From positions 194,183,118 through 194,247,117 of the forward strand of contig CM037878.1 of NCBI GenBank assembly GCA_021292165.1: DNA of 64,000 nucleotides, written 5' to 3'. The translations under genes and the position numbers were made by a program. Numbering within the stretch: position 1 is the stretch's first letter; each line of letters begins with the position of its first letter. Below are positions 20,302 to 32,008 of this stretch, piece after piece. The notes below the pieces were generated by a model, which saw nothing but the letters and a program-made list of their open reading frames with translations, was not told the origin of the DNA and ran no database searches. The DNA is from Shinisaurus crocodilurus. Taxonomy: Eukaryota > Chordata > Lepidosauria > Squamata > Shinisauridae.

Positions 20302-22756
20302 AGAGAGGTAGGGGTTGTAGATGTGACCATGCTGTTGGTGTCTGCACGGTGTCAGTGCAGTATCAGTTCTGGGTCTTGTGGTACAGAATTGCTCCTCTGA
20401 ATATGTATTCTTATGTATGTTTGTTTGTTTATTAAAAGCATTTACACCTTTATACCACAATATAGGAAAGGCAGATTACATTAAAAGATAAAACAATGTA
20501 AAATAAAAGCTACATAAATCAAAACGATCAATGTAGAATCATTCTCTCATGAGATGGGACATTCCAGAATGACAACTTACAGTGAAGTTACATCTTGGTT
20601 CCATTTACAGAAAGAAAGAAAAAAAGCACTGGCAGAATCCCTTAATAGGCCAGTAACGTATGAAAAAATAAAAGCAAGTGTTGCAGATCATTAAGAGCTC
20701 TTTTCATTATTCATTCAGGTCAGCAGAAAAGGATAAACTTTGGAAAGCCTGTGATGTCTTAGTTCTAAACTTTGGAAATGTGAAGGCCAGTCAAGTAGTT
20801 AGATGTACAAGGCTGTGTTTTTGTTTTGTTTTTGTTTTTTTACTAATAGGTTGCATCAATAATGATCTTTTAACGCATGTATTCATGCATTTGCTTTTAG
20901 GAGTTAAGAATAAATAGGATTTTTTTTTTAAGGATAGGTAAAGAAGATCAAAGCAAAGCAAGCTACAACCAGGAGTTTTGAGACCTAGCTTTTAAGAAGA
21001 AAACTTTGGTAGTGGGGTGGAGGCTGTTGCTCATCTGCTTTGCTTTTGTTAATCTATAAATGTGAGGAAAAATGAATCTTCAGTCCAGTACATCAATAAT
21101 AAAGAGGATTTTAAAAGGATGGGTCAGTGTTTAATATGCAGAACCCTTATAATCCCCATTGTCTTTCCAAAAGTTAGTGTTGCTTAGGACAGCACTGAAT
21201 GATCCAGTTAACATTTTAAAAGGAAAACATTGGGCTTTATAAGGGGGCAACATAATTCCTGAAAAACCCTTATTCCTAGCTTTTTCCAGCATTGCTTGTT
21301 CACAGTTCACAGTTACTGTTGCCCCAGAAAGTTGCTACTTCAGTGCCATTTCCTCCCTTTTATATCAGCTTTCTGGAGTGATCCCAGCCAATCAGGGATC
21401 ACATAGTGAATGTGATGATATCGTGGAGGGCAACTGAGTCAGAGTCAGAACAGTGCTTCCTGGACTGTTTACATGAGTGATCCTAACCAATGAAGAGTAC
21501 ATGGCGTCATTAAGCAGGCAGGCAAAGCTCTTGCCAGCTGGTGGGGGTGGGACGTGGGAGGGGGGAATAATGTTATGGATTTGCTTTGCTACTTTAAAGT
21601 AGGTGATCAGCAGTACCACCGCTTTTCTCTTGGTGAAGCAAACTGATTGCAGAGGGTGGTCGATTATGAATGTTTTAAGCCACCTATTTCCAAAAGCTTA
21701 AGGAACTTTCTTAACACAGGATATCAATCAGATCATGTGGTGTTTGTAATGCAAGATCAGCTCCACTGTTTCCTCACTGGGAGCTCTGTCTTCTCAGGCT
21801 TGTTGTTCTGTATCTGCTATAATATTTCTACAAGCACACCCTTTTCATGTTAGGGTTGCCCGAGGAATTTGATATTTGTGAATTCTGACATGAAATGACC
21901 TGGTCTCCACCTCCCACACTAGCTGCTGATTGGAACACATAGTTATCCATCAGATTTGGCAGTTGTTCAAATGTTTGTTGGCTAAAAAGCACGTATCAAA
22001 ATGTCTTTTAAAATGCATATTTTGAGAGAAAATACATCTAGAAATATGTATTTTGAGACAAAGTACATTTAAAAATACGTATTTAAATGCAAGTTTTCAT
22101 GCAGATTTTTTTTTTTACAAAAATGCAGATTAATCCAGAAACATGCAAAAGTGGCGCAGATCAGAAATAGACTGATCTGTCCATTCTTATTTCATAGTTG
22201 CTCCTCTAGCAATCCAGGGCTGGCTCATGACCTTATCTGGGGCCATCTTTATTTTATTGCTTTTCCAAATTATTTCCTTTCACTGAAAGCCTTTTTTTAA
22301 TTTTTTTGGGGCATACCAAATTTTTTTTGGGAGGGCATTCTGTAAGATGCATTTAAAAATAAATTCATTTGGATGAATAGCACATCATAAATGTATATAT
22401 TTCATTAGGGAAATGTGGTATGTGTATTGGACAAGCCTTTTCAAATAATATAAACAGTGGGTAGTATCCTATTTGACACGACTACTAAGGTAAATTATAT
22501 TATGCTAGCATAAACGACTTCTAGCATGGCGCCAGTACTGTTTACTGGTGCGACAGGTTTTCCTGGAGAACCTTTCATGCCACCAGATGCTATTGGCATT
22601 GTACTAGGGGTCACAATGTAATTTACATTAGAAGTAATATCACTTAGGATACCGCCCAGTGGAATTAATTATTGTCATTTCTGAAAAAATTGGAGTGTAT
22701 ATGACACACAGGCTACATCTAGCTTGCCAAGGATTTTCACCCAGAAAAGCTTTTCT
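20302..22756. other. STS intron with old repeat debris
   Basis: An antisense LINE-like end is at 20425-20530. Around 21970-22200 there are alternating aaaatacatt/aaatatgtat-like blocks of a palindromic AT-rich element. No exon was found. Confidence 0.45.
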
Positions 22757-22761
22757 CCCCC

Positions 22762-23400
22762 TGTGAGGGATTGAGGCCTACACAGGATCGGGTTTGTTGA
22801 GGCCTACACAGGCTTCAGTTTGTTGAAGCCTGAAGGCCCAAACACTTCCCTCGAGTAGTGAAGCCTGAAGGCCCAAACACTTGGATGGGAGGGGGAGTTT
22901 GAGAGTTTAAGTTACCCAATAGAAGTTAAGAATTAGATATCCTATTCAAGGTCACATGATTATAACCTTCCATTCCTGGGAAGGCTATATATGTGGGGTG
23001 TGGTCAGCTAGCAGTCAGTGTGTGCTGGGAGAGAGCTAGAAGCAGAAGCACAGAAACAGCAGAGAGAAGGAGAGAAAGAGAAAGAGAAACTGGCTGCATA
23101 GGAACTAGGTAGTCTGAAGTTATACTAGAGAACGTTGGATTGTTTGTTTGTTTGTTTTATTTTATCATACTTGCTTTTGGATTATAACCACTCTATTAAG
23201 TAAAGACCCTAATATTATTAGTAAAGTGTTGTTGTTTATCCTGGAGTTTGGAGTGACTTATTCACCATGTCTACAGCCTACACCCACGTTACTGGAAGCA
23301 GGCAAAGGACTTGATAACCTAGAGAGGGAGAGACTTTGGGAAGAGGCAGAGATCTCCCAAAGGCAGATCAAGGGGTCCCTGCAGTAGCGGAACCTTGACA
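22762..23400 (+). repeat. Gypsy 5' LTR
   Basis: 639 bp, tgtgagggattg...ccttgaca. It contains a TATA-like ctatatatg (about 22987), and two internal short repeats (gaggcctacacagg twice; gaagcctgaaggcccaaaca twice). It shows three visible substitutions from the 3' LTR. Confidence 0.95.
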
Positions 23401-23420
23401 GATGGTGGCAGCGCTGGGAT
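23401..23420 (+). other. Primer-binding-site-like sequence
   Basis: gatggtggcagcgctgggat directly follows the LTR. The tggtggcagcg core is repeated after the LTR-like sequence ending at 62210. The priming tRNA was not identified; the start is like the initiator-Met type but the match is incomplete. Confidence 0.6.
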
Positions 23421-23546
23421 CCTGAACGGTGAGATTAAGCACTCCAAACAGAAATTGGGGTGTTTTTTTTTACTAATAGAGCTGGCAAAAGCAGTGTATG
23501 TTTGAACTTCAGGACTGCAGAATAGGGACCCAGTGAGGCAATTAGG

Positions 23547-24296
23547 ATGAGCCAGTATCTCTCCATGAATAAAACTGCCCTGATTGAGCAGTGTAAAAAG
23601 GACAATTTGCCATGGGAGGAGAAAACAGCAGAGGAACTGAAAGTTATGCTGATCTCCCAGGCGGCAATAGAAGGAGCTGCACCCTCTAGCCCTAGTGTAG
23701 CAGGACCCCAAACAAAAGAATGGGAGCTCCGTGAACAGGAACTGCGGCTAGTGGCAAAGCAGAAGGAAGAAGAGACCAGGCTAGAGTGGGAAAGGCTTCG
23801 TCTGCAGCAAGAACAACTTCAGGCCCAGAAAGAGCAACTTAAAGCTCAGGAAGAACAACGCAGACACGAGGAAAAGCTGCGGGAAGAACAACGCAGACAT
23901 GAGGAAAAGCTGCAGCAGGAGCAACTTAAAGCCCAGGAAGAACAACGCAGACACGAGGAAAAGGCCCGAGAAGAGCAACGCAGACACGAGGAAAGGATGA
24001 TGCAATTGAAACAGGAGCAGCCTGTCAGAGTTACCCCGAAGGACTTCACAGCATACACCCCAGGAGAAGACCCACAAGTGTTCCTGACCACTTTTGAAAG
24101 GGCAGCACAGAAGTGGGCACTGCAGGAGGGGGACTATATGAAGTTTGTGCCTAATTTAATTAAAGGGGAGCTGGCAGAGATTTATAATAGCATGCCAGAG
24201 GGGGAGGCTGTTTCCTATGCTCAATTCAAAGAAATTGTGTATAAAAGGTTCAGGTTAGGCCCCCTGAGCACTTTAGGAAAAAGTTCAGAGGGTTAA
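23547..24296 (+). pseudogene. Gypsy gag, 5' part (frameshifted at its end)
   Basis: A frame with a true ATG encodes the N-terminal half of gag. Residues ~60-155 form a highly charged coiled coil built from repeats of EEQRRHEEK/KAQEEQ. A gag-like capsid segment follows (TYxPGEDPQVFLTTFERA-like region near residue 170). The frame is lost near 24255 in a run of C, giving a short out-of-frame tail and stop at 24294. Confidence 0.85.
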
Positions 24297-24359
24297 CACC
24301 TCAACCAGGTAAATCTATGGTAGAGTTTGCAACAAAATTAAAAAACCTGCTATTAATGG

Positions 24360-24764
24360 GTGGATGAAGCAAAAGCTGACAGCAGGGAAAAGGTGCTAGA
24401 GCTTATGGCCCTGGATCAGTTTTATTTTCGGTTGCCCAGAGAAATAAAACTGAAGGTTAAGGATAAAGATCCTGAAACTGTAAACCAAGCTGCAGAAATG
24501 GCTGACAAATTGATTGAAAACCGGGAAGGGTTAGGCCCCAGGATTGAGTCTGAGAAGAAGGGGGGGAAATGGGAAGCCCCAAGTAAAAAGGAGTTCAAAA
24601 AACCTCCTCACCCCAGAGACCGTGCCTGCTATTCGTGTGGTCAGACAGGCCACATCAGGAGTAGCTGCCCCAAGTTACAAGCGGTAACACCAGCTAACCC
24701 AGGTAGTCCTAAACCCGAACAAACCAAGCCACAAGGTGTAGCAAGCATAAAAAAAACCTTATAA
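24360..24764 (+). pseudogene. Gypsy gag, 3' part with CCHC knuckle
   Basis: This is in the same frame as the 5' part, but 24255-24355 between them is coding-like only in another frame, so two compensating indels are inferred. It starts at a GTG, so it is not an independent gene. It encodes the capsid C-terminus (DQFYFRLPREIK) and the nucleocapsid zinc knuckle CYSCGQTGHIRSSC (C-x2-C-x4-H-x4-C). Confidence 0.85.
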
Positions 24765-24774
24765 TTGTGGATTT

Positions 24775-25464
24775 GTGATCACCAACAGGGAAGAGGTTAA
24801 TAATCAGTTTAAAGAACCTGTTTATGTAAAGGACAAGACCATTATGGCAATGTTGGATTCTGGAGCTGATGTTTCTCTGATCCGAGCAGATTTGGTGAGA
24901 CCTGAAGATTTGGTACCAGGAATGTCTATTGAGATCCAGGGAGTGAATGGTCCCACCTTTGAAGTCCCAGTAGCAAGGTTATCCATAGAATGGAGGGGAT
25001 GGAGGGGTCTGTATGAAGTTGGGGTGATGGAACCTCCAACTCAATTTGCCCCTATCATTGTGGGAAGGGGTATAATGGGACCAGGAGCTCAAATATGTGT
25101 GGTAACCCGCAAGCAAAAGGAAAGGGAGGAACTTTCAAGACAGGACCAGATAAAAGCTGATGGGGTAAAAGAAAAGGTACTAGAGGTACAACCCACAGTG
25201 ATTCCGGAAGGTCCAAAACCAACCCCAGACCCTCCCCAAACCAAAACAACAGAACAAGCCACCATGCAACCTGTAGACCTGAAAGCCAGTGAAACAACCG
25301 AGGCAGGTGGTTCTGTAGAGGAGAAGGCGCTAGAGACCCCTTTTCCTGATTTAAGGGGAGTAGAGGAATTCAAGCAGGGAGTCCTCAGTGATCCTAGTTT
25401 GGAGCCTCTGAAAAGAGTTGCTCGAAACCTGTCAGCGTGTGGGGAAGGCAGGGCATCACAGTAA
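24775..25464 (+). pseudogene. Gypsy protease region
   Basis: The frame encodes a retropepsin-like aspartic protease with the active-site motif MLDSGADVSLI near residue 27. A Pro/Thr/Glu-rich linker follows, ending in FKQGVLSDPSLEPLKRV, a segment that in relatives precedes the integrase zinc-binding region. The frame has no ATG and is entered from gag by frameshift or readthrough. It stops shortly after overlapping the integrase frame near 25418, at the first inferred deletion. Confidence 0.8.
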
Positions 25465-27049
25465 AGCCCCTTTGCAGCCTCTGCGTATTATAGGAGAAGC
25501 TTTCTTCAGGGTGGGCATGGATATTGTAGGGCCTTTCACTAAACCCACCCGCAAGGGAAAAAAGTACATCCTTACAGTGGTGGATTTTGCCACAAGATAC
25601 CCAGAAGCAGTAGCACTAGCCTCTATAGATGCTCCATCTGTAGCTGAGGCTTTGCTAACTATATTTTGCAGAACTGGATTTCCCTCTGAAATCTTGACAG
25701 ATTGTGGGTCAAATTTCCTCTCCGAGATAATGGAATTTCTGTGGAAGTGTTGTGGGGTAAAACACTTGAAAACCACTCCTTATCACCCACAATGCAATGG
25801 AATGGTGGAAAGATTTAACGCCACACTCAAAGGAATGATTAGAGCTTATGTAAACACACACCCAAATGACTGGGATGACAAACTGCAACACCTACTTTTT
25901 GCCTACAGGGAAGTTCCACAGGAATCAACGGGATTCTCACCTTTCGAGCTGTTGTATGGCAGAAGAGTGAGAGGCCCTCTTGATCTCCTGAGGGAAAACT
26001 GGGAAGGTAAACTCGTAGAAAACAAAACCTCAGTGGTGGATTATGTGTTAAAACTTAGACAAACCCTAGATACACTCTGTAAACTAGTTCAAGCCAATGT
26101 AACCAAAGCCCAAGAGGTGCAAAAGTTCTGGTATGATCAAAATGCATGCTCTAGAGTATTTGAGGTAGGGGATCAGGTAATGATATTTCTTCCTCTGCGT
26201 AAAGACAAGCTTAAGGCTGCTTGGGAAGGCCCCTGCACAGTCAGAGAGAAAATGGATGATTTAACCTATGTGGTGGTTAAAGAAAAATCTGAAAAAAGAC
26301 CAAAGGTAGTACATGTAAATATGATGAAGCCACACTATGAGAGGAGTAGAGTAGTTTTACAGGTGCAGAAGGTGCCAGAGTTAGTATACTTAGGGCACAG
26401 GGTTGGAAATGGCCATATCACACCATTATGGGACAAGGTTGAAGCTATCAGAACCTGGGACATACCTACAACCAAGAAACAGGTCAGGTCATTCTTGGGA
26501 TTTGCTGGGTATTACAGGAGATTTGTTCCCCATTTTGGTGAAATTGCTGGACCTTTGACTGATCTAACCAAGAAATCTAAACCTGACAAAATTGTGTGGA
26601 CTGATGAATGTCAGAGAGCTTTTGATAGACTAAAGGACATTTTAAGCTCAAAGCCTGTGTTAAGAGCACCTGACTTTGAAAAAACCTTTATTGTAGCTAC
26701 TGATGCCTCTGAGACTGGCATAGGTGCAGTATTGTTACAAGACTATGACTCTGTTAAACACCCAGTAGCCTACCTGAGTAGGAAGCTTCTACCCAGGGAA
26801 AGAAACCTGTCTACGATCCAAAAGGAATGTCTGGCAGTAGTGTGGGCTCTGGACAAGCTCAAGCCTTATGTTTTTGGACAAGAATTTACTTTATGGACGG
26901 ATCATCATGCCTTGCAATGGATACAAACAATGCAAAATACCAACTCCAAGCTTCAGAGATGGTCTTGGAAATTGCAGGAATTTCAAATGAACATTGAACA
27001 TGTGCCGGGGAAGGAGAATGTGATAGCTGATGCTTTGTCTAGGAAATAA
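25418..27049 (+). pseudogene. Gypsy integrase core, RT remnant and RNase H
   Basis: A 543-codon open frame starting at TTG. The integrase core carries Asp35 (GMDIVGPF), Asp95 (LTDCGSNF) and Glu131 (GMVERFN), the DDE triad with D(35)E spacing, followed by the GPY/F-like C-terminal part (WEGPCTVREK). Near 26345-26390 it passes straight into the RT connection (VYLGHRVGNG, FLGFAGYYRRFVPHF) and then RNase H (TDASETGIGAVL, KECLAVVWAL, WTDHHALQW, IADALSRK). The RT fingers and palm, including the YxDD box, and the integrase N-terminal HHCC domain are absent. The frame is open across the second join, so that deletion happens to keep frame. Confidence 0.9.
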
Positions 27050-27125
27050 CCTGAAAACCAGTTGCCTTCTGGTGTAGGTTAACGTTTCACAATTCTCTTC
27101 TCTAAAAGGGAAATTGTTCCACTTG

Positions 27126-27143
27126 AGGAGAAGGGGGGGAAGA
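27126..27143 (+). other. Polypurine tract of the Gypsy element
   Basis: The purine run gaggagaagggggggaaga directly precedes the 3' LTR, the usual position for the plus-strand primer. Confidence 0.8.
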
Positions 27144-27782
27144 TGTGAGGGATTGAGGCCTACACAGGATCGGGTTTGTTGAGGCCTACACAGGCTTCAA
27201 TTTGTTGAAGCCTGAAGGCCCAAACACTTCCCTCGAGTAGTGAAGCCTGAAGGCCCAAACACTTGGATGGGAGGGGGAGTTTGAGAGTTTAAGTTACCCA
27301 ATAGAAGTTAAGAATTAGATATCCTATTCAAGGTCACATGATTATAACCTTCCATTCCTGGGAAGGCTATATATGTGGGGTGTGGTCAGCTAGCAGTCAG
27401 TGTGTGCTGGGAGAGAGCTAGAAGCAGAAGCACAGAAACAGCAGAGAGAAGGAGAGAAAGAGAAAGAGAAACTGGCTGCATAGGAACTAGGTAGTCTAAA
27501 GTTATACTAGAGAACGTTGGATTGTTTGTTTGTTTGTTTTATTTTATCATACTTGCTTTTGGATTATAACCACTCTATTAAGTAAAGACCCTAATATTAT
27601 TAGTAAAGTGTTGTTGTTTATCCTGGAGTTTGGAGTGACTTATTCACCACGTCTACAGCCTACACCCACGTTACTGGAAGCAGGCAAAGGACTTGATAAC
27701 CTAGAGAGGGAGAGACTTTGGGAAGAGGCAGAGATCTCCCAAAGGCAGATCAAGGGGTCCCTGCAGTAGCGGAACCTTGACA
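27144..27782 (+). repeat. Gypsy 3' LTR
   Basis: 639 bp, with three visible substitutions from the 5' LTR (cttcaattt versus cttcagttt; gtctaaag versus gtctgaag; accacgtc versus accatgtc) and no indel seen. Confidence 0.95.
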
Positions 27783-28068
27783 CCCCCTTCCCTCATAAGT
27801 TAGCACAAGGGATGTACAAGAATTTCAGTTCAGTTCACAAAACATCCAAACTTGCCTCCTTCATAATGCCAATAATCCCTGAACGCAAACAGGAATGCAT
27901 TTTTTTCTGAAAAATGCACGCTTGTCATCTTAAATGACAAGTATTTAAGGAAACAAAAAATTATTATTCATTTATTTTGAATATTTATTTATGGGCCTCC
28001 AAAGTGACTGATGAAGTTAACGATCTTACACAATTTAAAATCATGAAACCAATTACAGAAACAGAGCC

Positions 28069-28299
28069 AGTGTGGCATAGTGGTAAGTGTGTTGGACTGG
28101 AACTCAGGAGATCCGAGTTCTAGTCCCTGCTTGGCCATGAAGCTCACTGGGTGACTTTGGGCCAGTCATGGACTCTCAGCCTAACCTACCTCACAGGGTT
28201 GTTGTGAGGATAAAATGGAGAGGAAGATTATGTAAGCCGCCTTGGGTTCCTTGCAGGAAAAAAGGCAGGGTATAAATATAATAAATAAATAAATAAAAG
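28069..28299 (+). repeat. tRNA-headed CORE-SINE copy
   Basis: gccagtgtggcatagtgg head, ggttgttgtgaggat centre and an (aaat)n tail; same family as 9-240. Confidence 0.85.
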
Positions 28300-28335
28300 A
28301 TTATGATGAAGATGATGATACTTAAAGGAACATCT

Positions 28336-28723
28336 CCTCCCATATGTACCTGCCCAGACCCTTAAGTTATCTTCAGAGGCCCTCCTCCAGTTGCCCCCAA
28401 CAAATGAAGTTAGGTGGGTGGCTACAAGAAAGAGGGCCTTCCTAGCTGTGGCGCCCTTTCCAAGGAGGCTCACCTGGCTCACTCTGTTATCTTTTCAGTG
28501 CCACGTGAAGACATTCCTCTTCTCCCTGGAATTCTAGATGTTAAAGTTTAGATTTGCTGGAATGGCTGGTAGTATGTATTTTATATTGTATCCCGTGATC
28601 TGATTACTATTGTTGTTTTTATTATGTACTCCTTTTATTCTTTTATCATGTAATCTGCCCAGAGAACTTTTTGTTATCGGGTGGACTAAAATAAATAAAT
28701 AAATAAATAAATAAATAAAAAAA
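28336..28723 (+). mobile_element. L2-like LINE 3' end
   Basis: Coding remnant ggtgggtggctacaagaaag...gagggccttcctagc, T-rich 3' UTR with gaactttttgttatcgggtg, then (aaat)n. 5'-truncated. Confidence 0.65.
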
Positions 28724-29970
28724 GCAGTGGACTAAAATCGATAAGAAAGCATTCCATAAAACCAAAGGCTCCAAAAAGAGACACAGGAGCATAATTCAGT
28801 TAATTAAAGCTTTAGTAAATAAAAAGGATTTATCCAAGTGACTACCGGTAATTGAAAATGTCTTATTTATTTTATTTATTTTTTAAAAAATTATATCCCA
28901 CCTTTCGACTGAAGGTGACTTACATTAGATTGTAATAACACACACATACACAAACCACAAACCCGCACAACTCAGCATCCCCAGGTCCCCTGGCCAAAGG
29001 ATGGGGCCAGAGCCTGCTTCCCTTCAGCTCTGTAGTCCCAGGTGGATGAATTCCTGTTCGGAGAGTTTGTTCCAAGGATCATCAGCAAACAGACTCCATC
29101 CCCCAGCTATCTGATTTTTGATGGTGAAGACACCCAGAAAAGTACCTCTTAAAGATCAGGAAGGTTCATATGGGAAGAAGCACTTTAGGTTACCTGGTCC
29201 CAAGTCACTAGCATTAAGTTGCTAGTAAGGTAGCAGCAAGAGACAATATGTATCCGAAGTCCCAGATTGTTCAGTCACTGACTTCTCACTGAATCTTAAT
29301 CGCTACTGTTAATTGTGAGGTGCAGCAAGAACAGCACTTCTTCTGGGAAGTGAGAAACAGTCTTGACTTCATGTACTTAACATCCATGTGCTACTGAATT
29401 ACCATGCGGTATGGATATGCTTGGAGCTCACGTGCCTTACATCCATCTGTGCCAAAATCCTACAGGCTATAATAAGCAATGCATTTATCTAGCACAGAAG
29501 GAAAGGAGGTAACATGACTCTAAAGGCTTGTCAATTTAACAGAAGATCAAAACTTGCATCTGTGTTCACCCAGACATGCCTGGCGATAAAGATAACTCCT
29601 TTTTTCCTGATTATGATGTACAGTCAGATATGCATCAGTCTGAGATTATTATTATTTTTATATCCACAAAAATTTCACTTTCTTTGTACAAAACTTTTCA
29701 TAATGTACACATTTTTGTATACAGCTTTCCTTAAGGAATGCATTTGTGCACACAGCTTTTCCTAATATATGCATTTATGTATGCAATTTTTGAGCTGAGA
29801 ATTGCATCACAAAATTCTGAGAAGTGCGTAATCTGAAGGATAACTGTGTTCCAATCCACATATTAGTCCAACAACAAGTGCAAATTAGATCATTAAAAAA
29901 AAGTGAACCAAATGAAGTACACCCCCCCATCCCAGATGCTCTTTAATTCTATTTTCTATGCTAACTATCC
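28724..29970. other. STS intron with antisense LINE end
   Basis: 28862-29060 is an antisense LINE-like 3' end ((ttta)n, tatcccacctttcgactg). Around 29600-29930 are diverged AT-rich palindromic blocks. No exon was found. Confidence 0.45.
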
Positions 29971-30142
29971 AAACTGGTGTCCAAGGTTTAGCAACAGAAA
30001 AGTTTATAGAACAGGTCAACAAAGCATGTAGTGAGTGACCGGGTTCGCACGATCAGCAGGCAGCCATGGTGGCTTGTTAACTAAGCAGCATGTGCTGGTC
30101 ACATGCTGCAATGCAGCTGCAGTCATCATGTGAACCCAGTCA
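29971..30142. repeat. Duplicated intronic block, copy 1 (contains a MITE)
   Basis: 172 bp near-identical to 32009-32188, starting aaactggtgtccaagg and ending acccagtca. It includes an inverted-repeat MITE (30036-30142; tgaccgggttcgcacgat versus the reverse complement tgactgggttcacatgat). It lacks the 8 bp ttaacaag present in copy 2. Confidence 0.8.
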
Positions 30143-30547
30143 TCATGTGATAAACAGCTCTTCTTGCATCTCAGGTTCCTCAACCTGGGGCCCTCTCCAT
30201 TCTGCCCATTTTCTCTCCCAGTTTTCCCCCACTCTGTCTCCAGTCCCCTTCTCCTTATTCATCTGGAGCATTTCCTCTTCCAGTCCCATTTCCCCCTTGA
30301 TCTTCCTGCCTACCAATGGCCTCCTGCAGGACCTGACATTTCTCCATCACTGCTCCTATTTTTGTTTTTTATTGATGCCTTTTTCAAACATTGTCAGTGT
30401 GTAGTTAGCATTGTCTTTCTTCAGATTCAGATTCCTAAGGCCTTTAGAAGTTAAGTGGGTGGTTGGGTGCATCTTGTTTTTAATGTACATCCATGAAAAT
30501 GTGTGTGTACAAACACTAAGGTGCAGAGCCTACCATTTCACACATTG

Positions 30548-30549
<2 letters not shown>

Positions 30550-30618
<69 letters not shown>
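30550..30618. repeat. (CT)n(CA)n(TA)n microsatellite
   Basis: A compound dinucleotide tract, (ct)n then (ca)n then a short (ta)n, directly ahead of a SINE. Confidence 0.95.
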
Positions 30619-30619
<1 letters not shown>

Positions 30620-30627
30620 GAAAGAGA

Positions 30628-30866
30628 TCCAGTATGGTGTAGTGGTTAGAGTGGTTAGAGTGTTGGACTGGGGCTCAGGAGATCCAGGTTCTAGTCCCCA
30701 CTAGGCCATGAAGCTTTCTGGGTGACTTTGGGCCAGTCACTGACTCTCAGCCTCACCTACCTTACAGGGTTGTTGTGAGGGTAAAATGGAGAGGAGGATG
30801 AAGATAATGTAAGCCACCTTGGGTTCCTTGGAAGAAAAAAGGTGGGATAAAAATGTAATATATAAC
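30628..30866 (+). repeat. tRNA-headed CORE-SINE copy with duplicated head motif
   Basis: Same family as 9-240. The head carries a small tandem duplication of gtggttaga before gtgttggact. Confidence 0.85.
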
Positions 30867-32008
30867 CAAAATCAGCTTGGTTTTTAAAGCGGTGGAGAAC
30901 ATCCTATTGCAAAGTAGAGAAATACAAAATACAGCAGGTGGAGTATGGCCATAAGTGGAATCTGTAAAAGTGGAACAGATTTGGCCTGCAAAATGACCCT
31001 TGGTATATTAATAAGTCTGTGACAAGCATGCCCCCATGTTCTCAGGTTCCTGTCTCCTTTCCCAAGTCTCTGTTTGTCCTAGTCAAACTGCCCTTCTGTG
31101 CTGGAAGTGCCGCAGCCATCACTACAACAAAATCCCTTAGCGCACATATGCTGAAATGATTCCGCAGATAAGGAACTGAATACAACTACGGTAAATTTAT
31201 TTCCACTTGTTTTGTCTTCCTAAACCCAAATGTCAACCGGAAAGACAGAACAAAGTTTACCTTCAGCTGTGTGAGACTTCTTTGAGGGCAATTCATGATT
31301 AGGCTCCTTTTTTTTTTTATTTGTCCTAACGATGTCTGCAAAAGAGATTCACAGCTTGCCTTGTCTACAGATGGCAAGTAAAGAAGACACTTCAAGTGTC
31401 TAACAGCATTAGAAAATACAATGTCAATAGGCCATTGCAATGCAGGGCAGAGATACAATAATGCCACTGCCAGCACCTTTTAAATACAGAAGAACAAATT
31501 TAGTACTAAAATAACACAAGAGATAGCCCAGATTTTCAAGCAAGAGTGATCCAAATATGAACATGTGGGTGAAAAGGGAAAACAGAGTGGAAAAAATTAA
31601 GTTAGCAGTAAGATTCTGTGAATATTACCTAAGGTGGTTGCATATGCAAGGCGGAAGCTTGTTTCCAGATCTGTTCTGAAATATTATATAACTACAGAAC
31701 AATGACCACAGCAAGGATTCGACCTACTTCTCTAGTTCTGTATCACAACTCATCTTTCTTCTCTTGTGTATCCACTGTCTGTTTGGGTCCCAGTGTGCAT
31801 TACATCACATAAACTAATCTATGGAGGATTGGTCAGTACATAGTCCTTGTTTCTAAGTAAGGGACTGGAATATTTGAGTTTCTAGATAAATGCAAAGAGG
31901 CTAGAAGGCTTCCATAATGCCACTAGCCTTAGTACTACTCTGTGACTTAACTAGAAATTAATGGAGGATCTTCTGGATACTTGTGTCTGGTCCACCCTTT
32001 CTCACCAT
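30867..32008. other. STS intron, nothing recognised
   Basis: No exon or repeat is supported. Confidence 0.5.

Larger units (their letters stand above)
22762..27782 (+). mobile_element. Gypsy (Gmr1-type) LTR retrotransposon, internally deleted
   Basis: Two 639-bp LTRs (22762-23400, 27144-27782) begin TG and end CA and are flanked by ccccc (22757-22761, 27783-27787), a 5-bp target duplication, though low complexity weakens it. A PBS-like stretch follows the 5' LTR and a purine tract precedes the 3' LTR. Inside are gag, protease, integrase core, then RT C-terminus and RNase H. Integrase upstream of RT is the unusual order known from the Gmr1 group. The integrase zinc-binding region and the RT catalytic palm are missing and gag is frameshifted, so this copy could move only with help from other elements. 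It lies in sense within the 30-kb STS intron. Confidence 0.93.

Noticed and set aside
22762..27782. Endogenous retrovirus
   Set aside because: The pol domain order, CCHC gag and absence of any envelope frame point to a Gypsy (Gmr1-type) retrotransposon.
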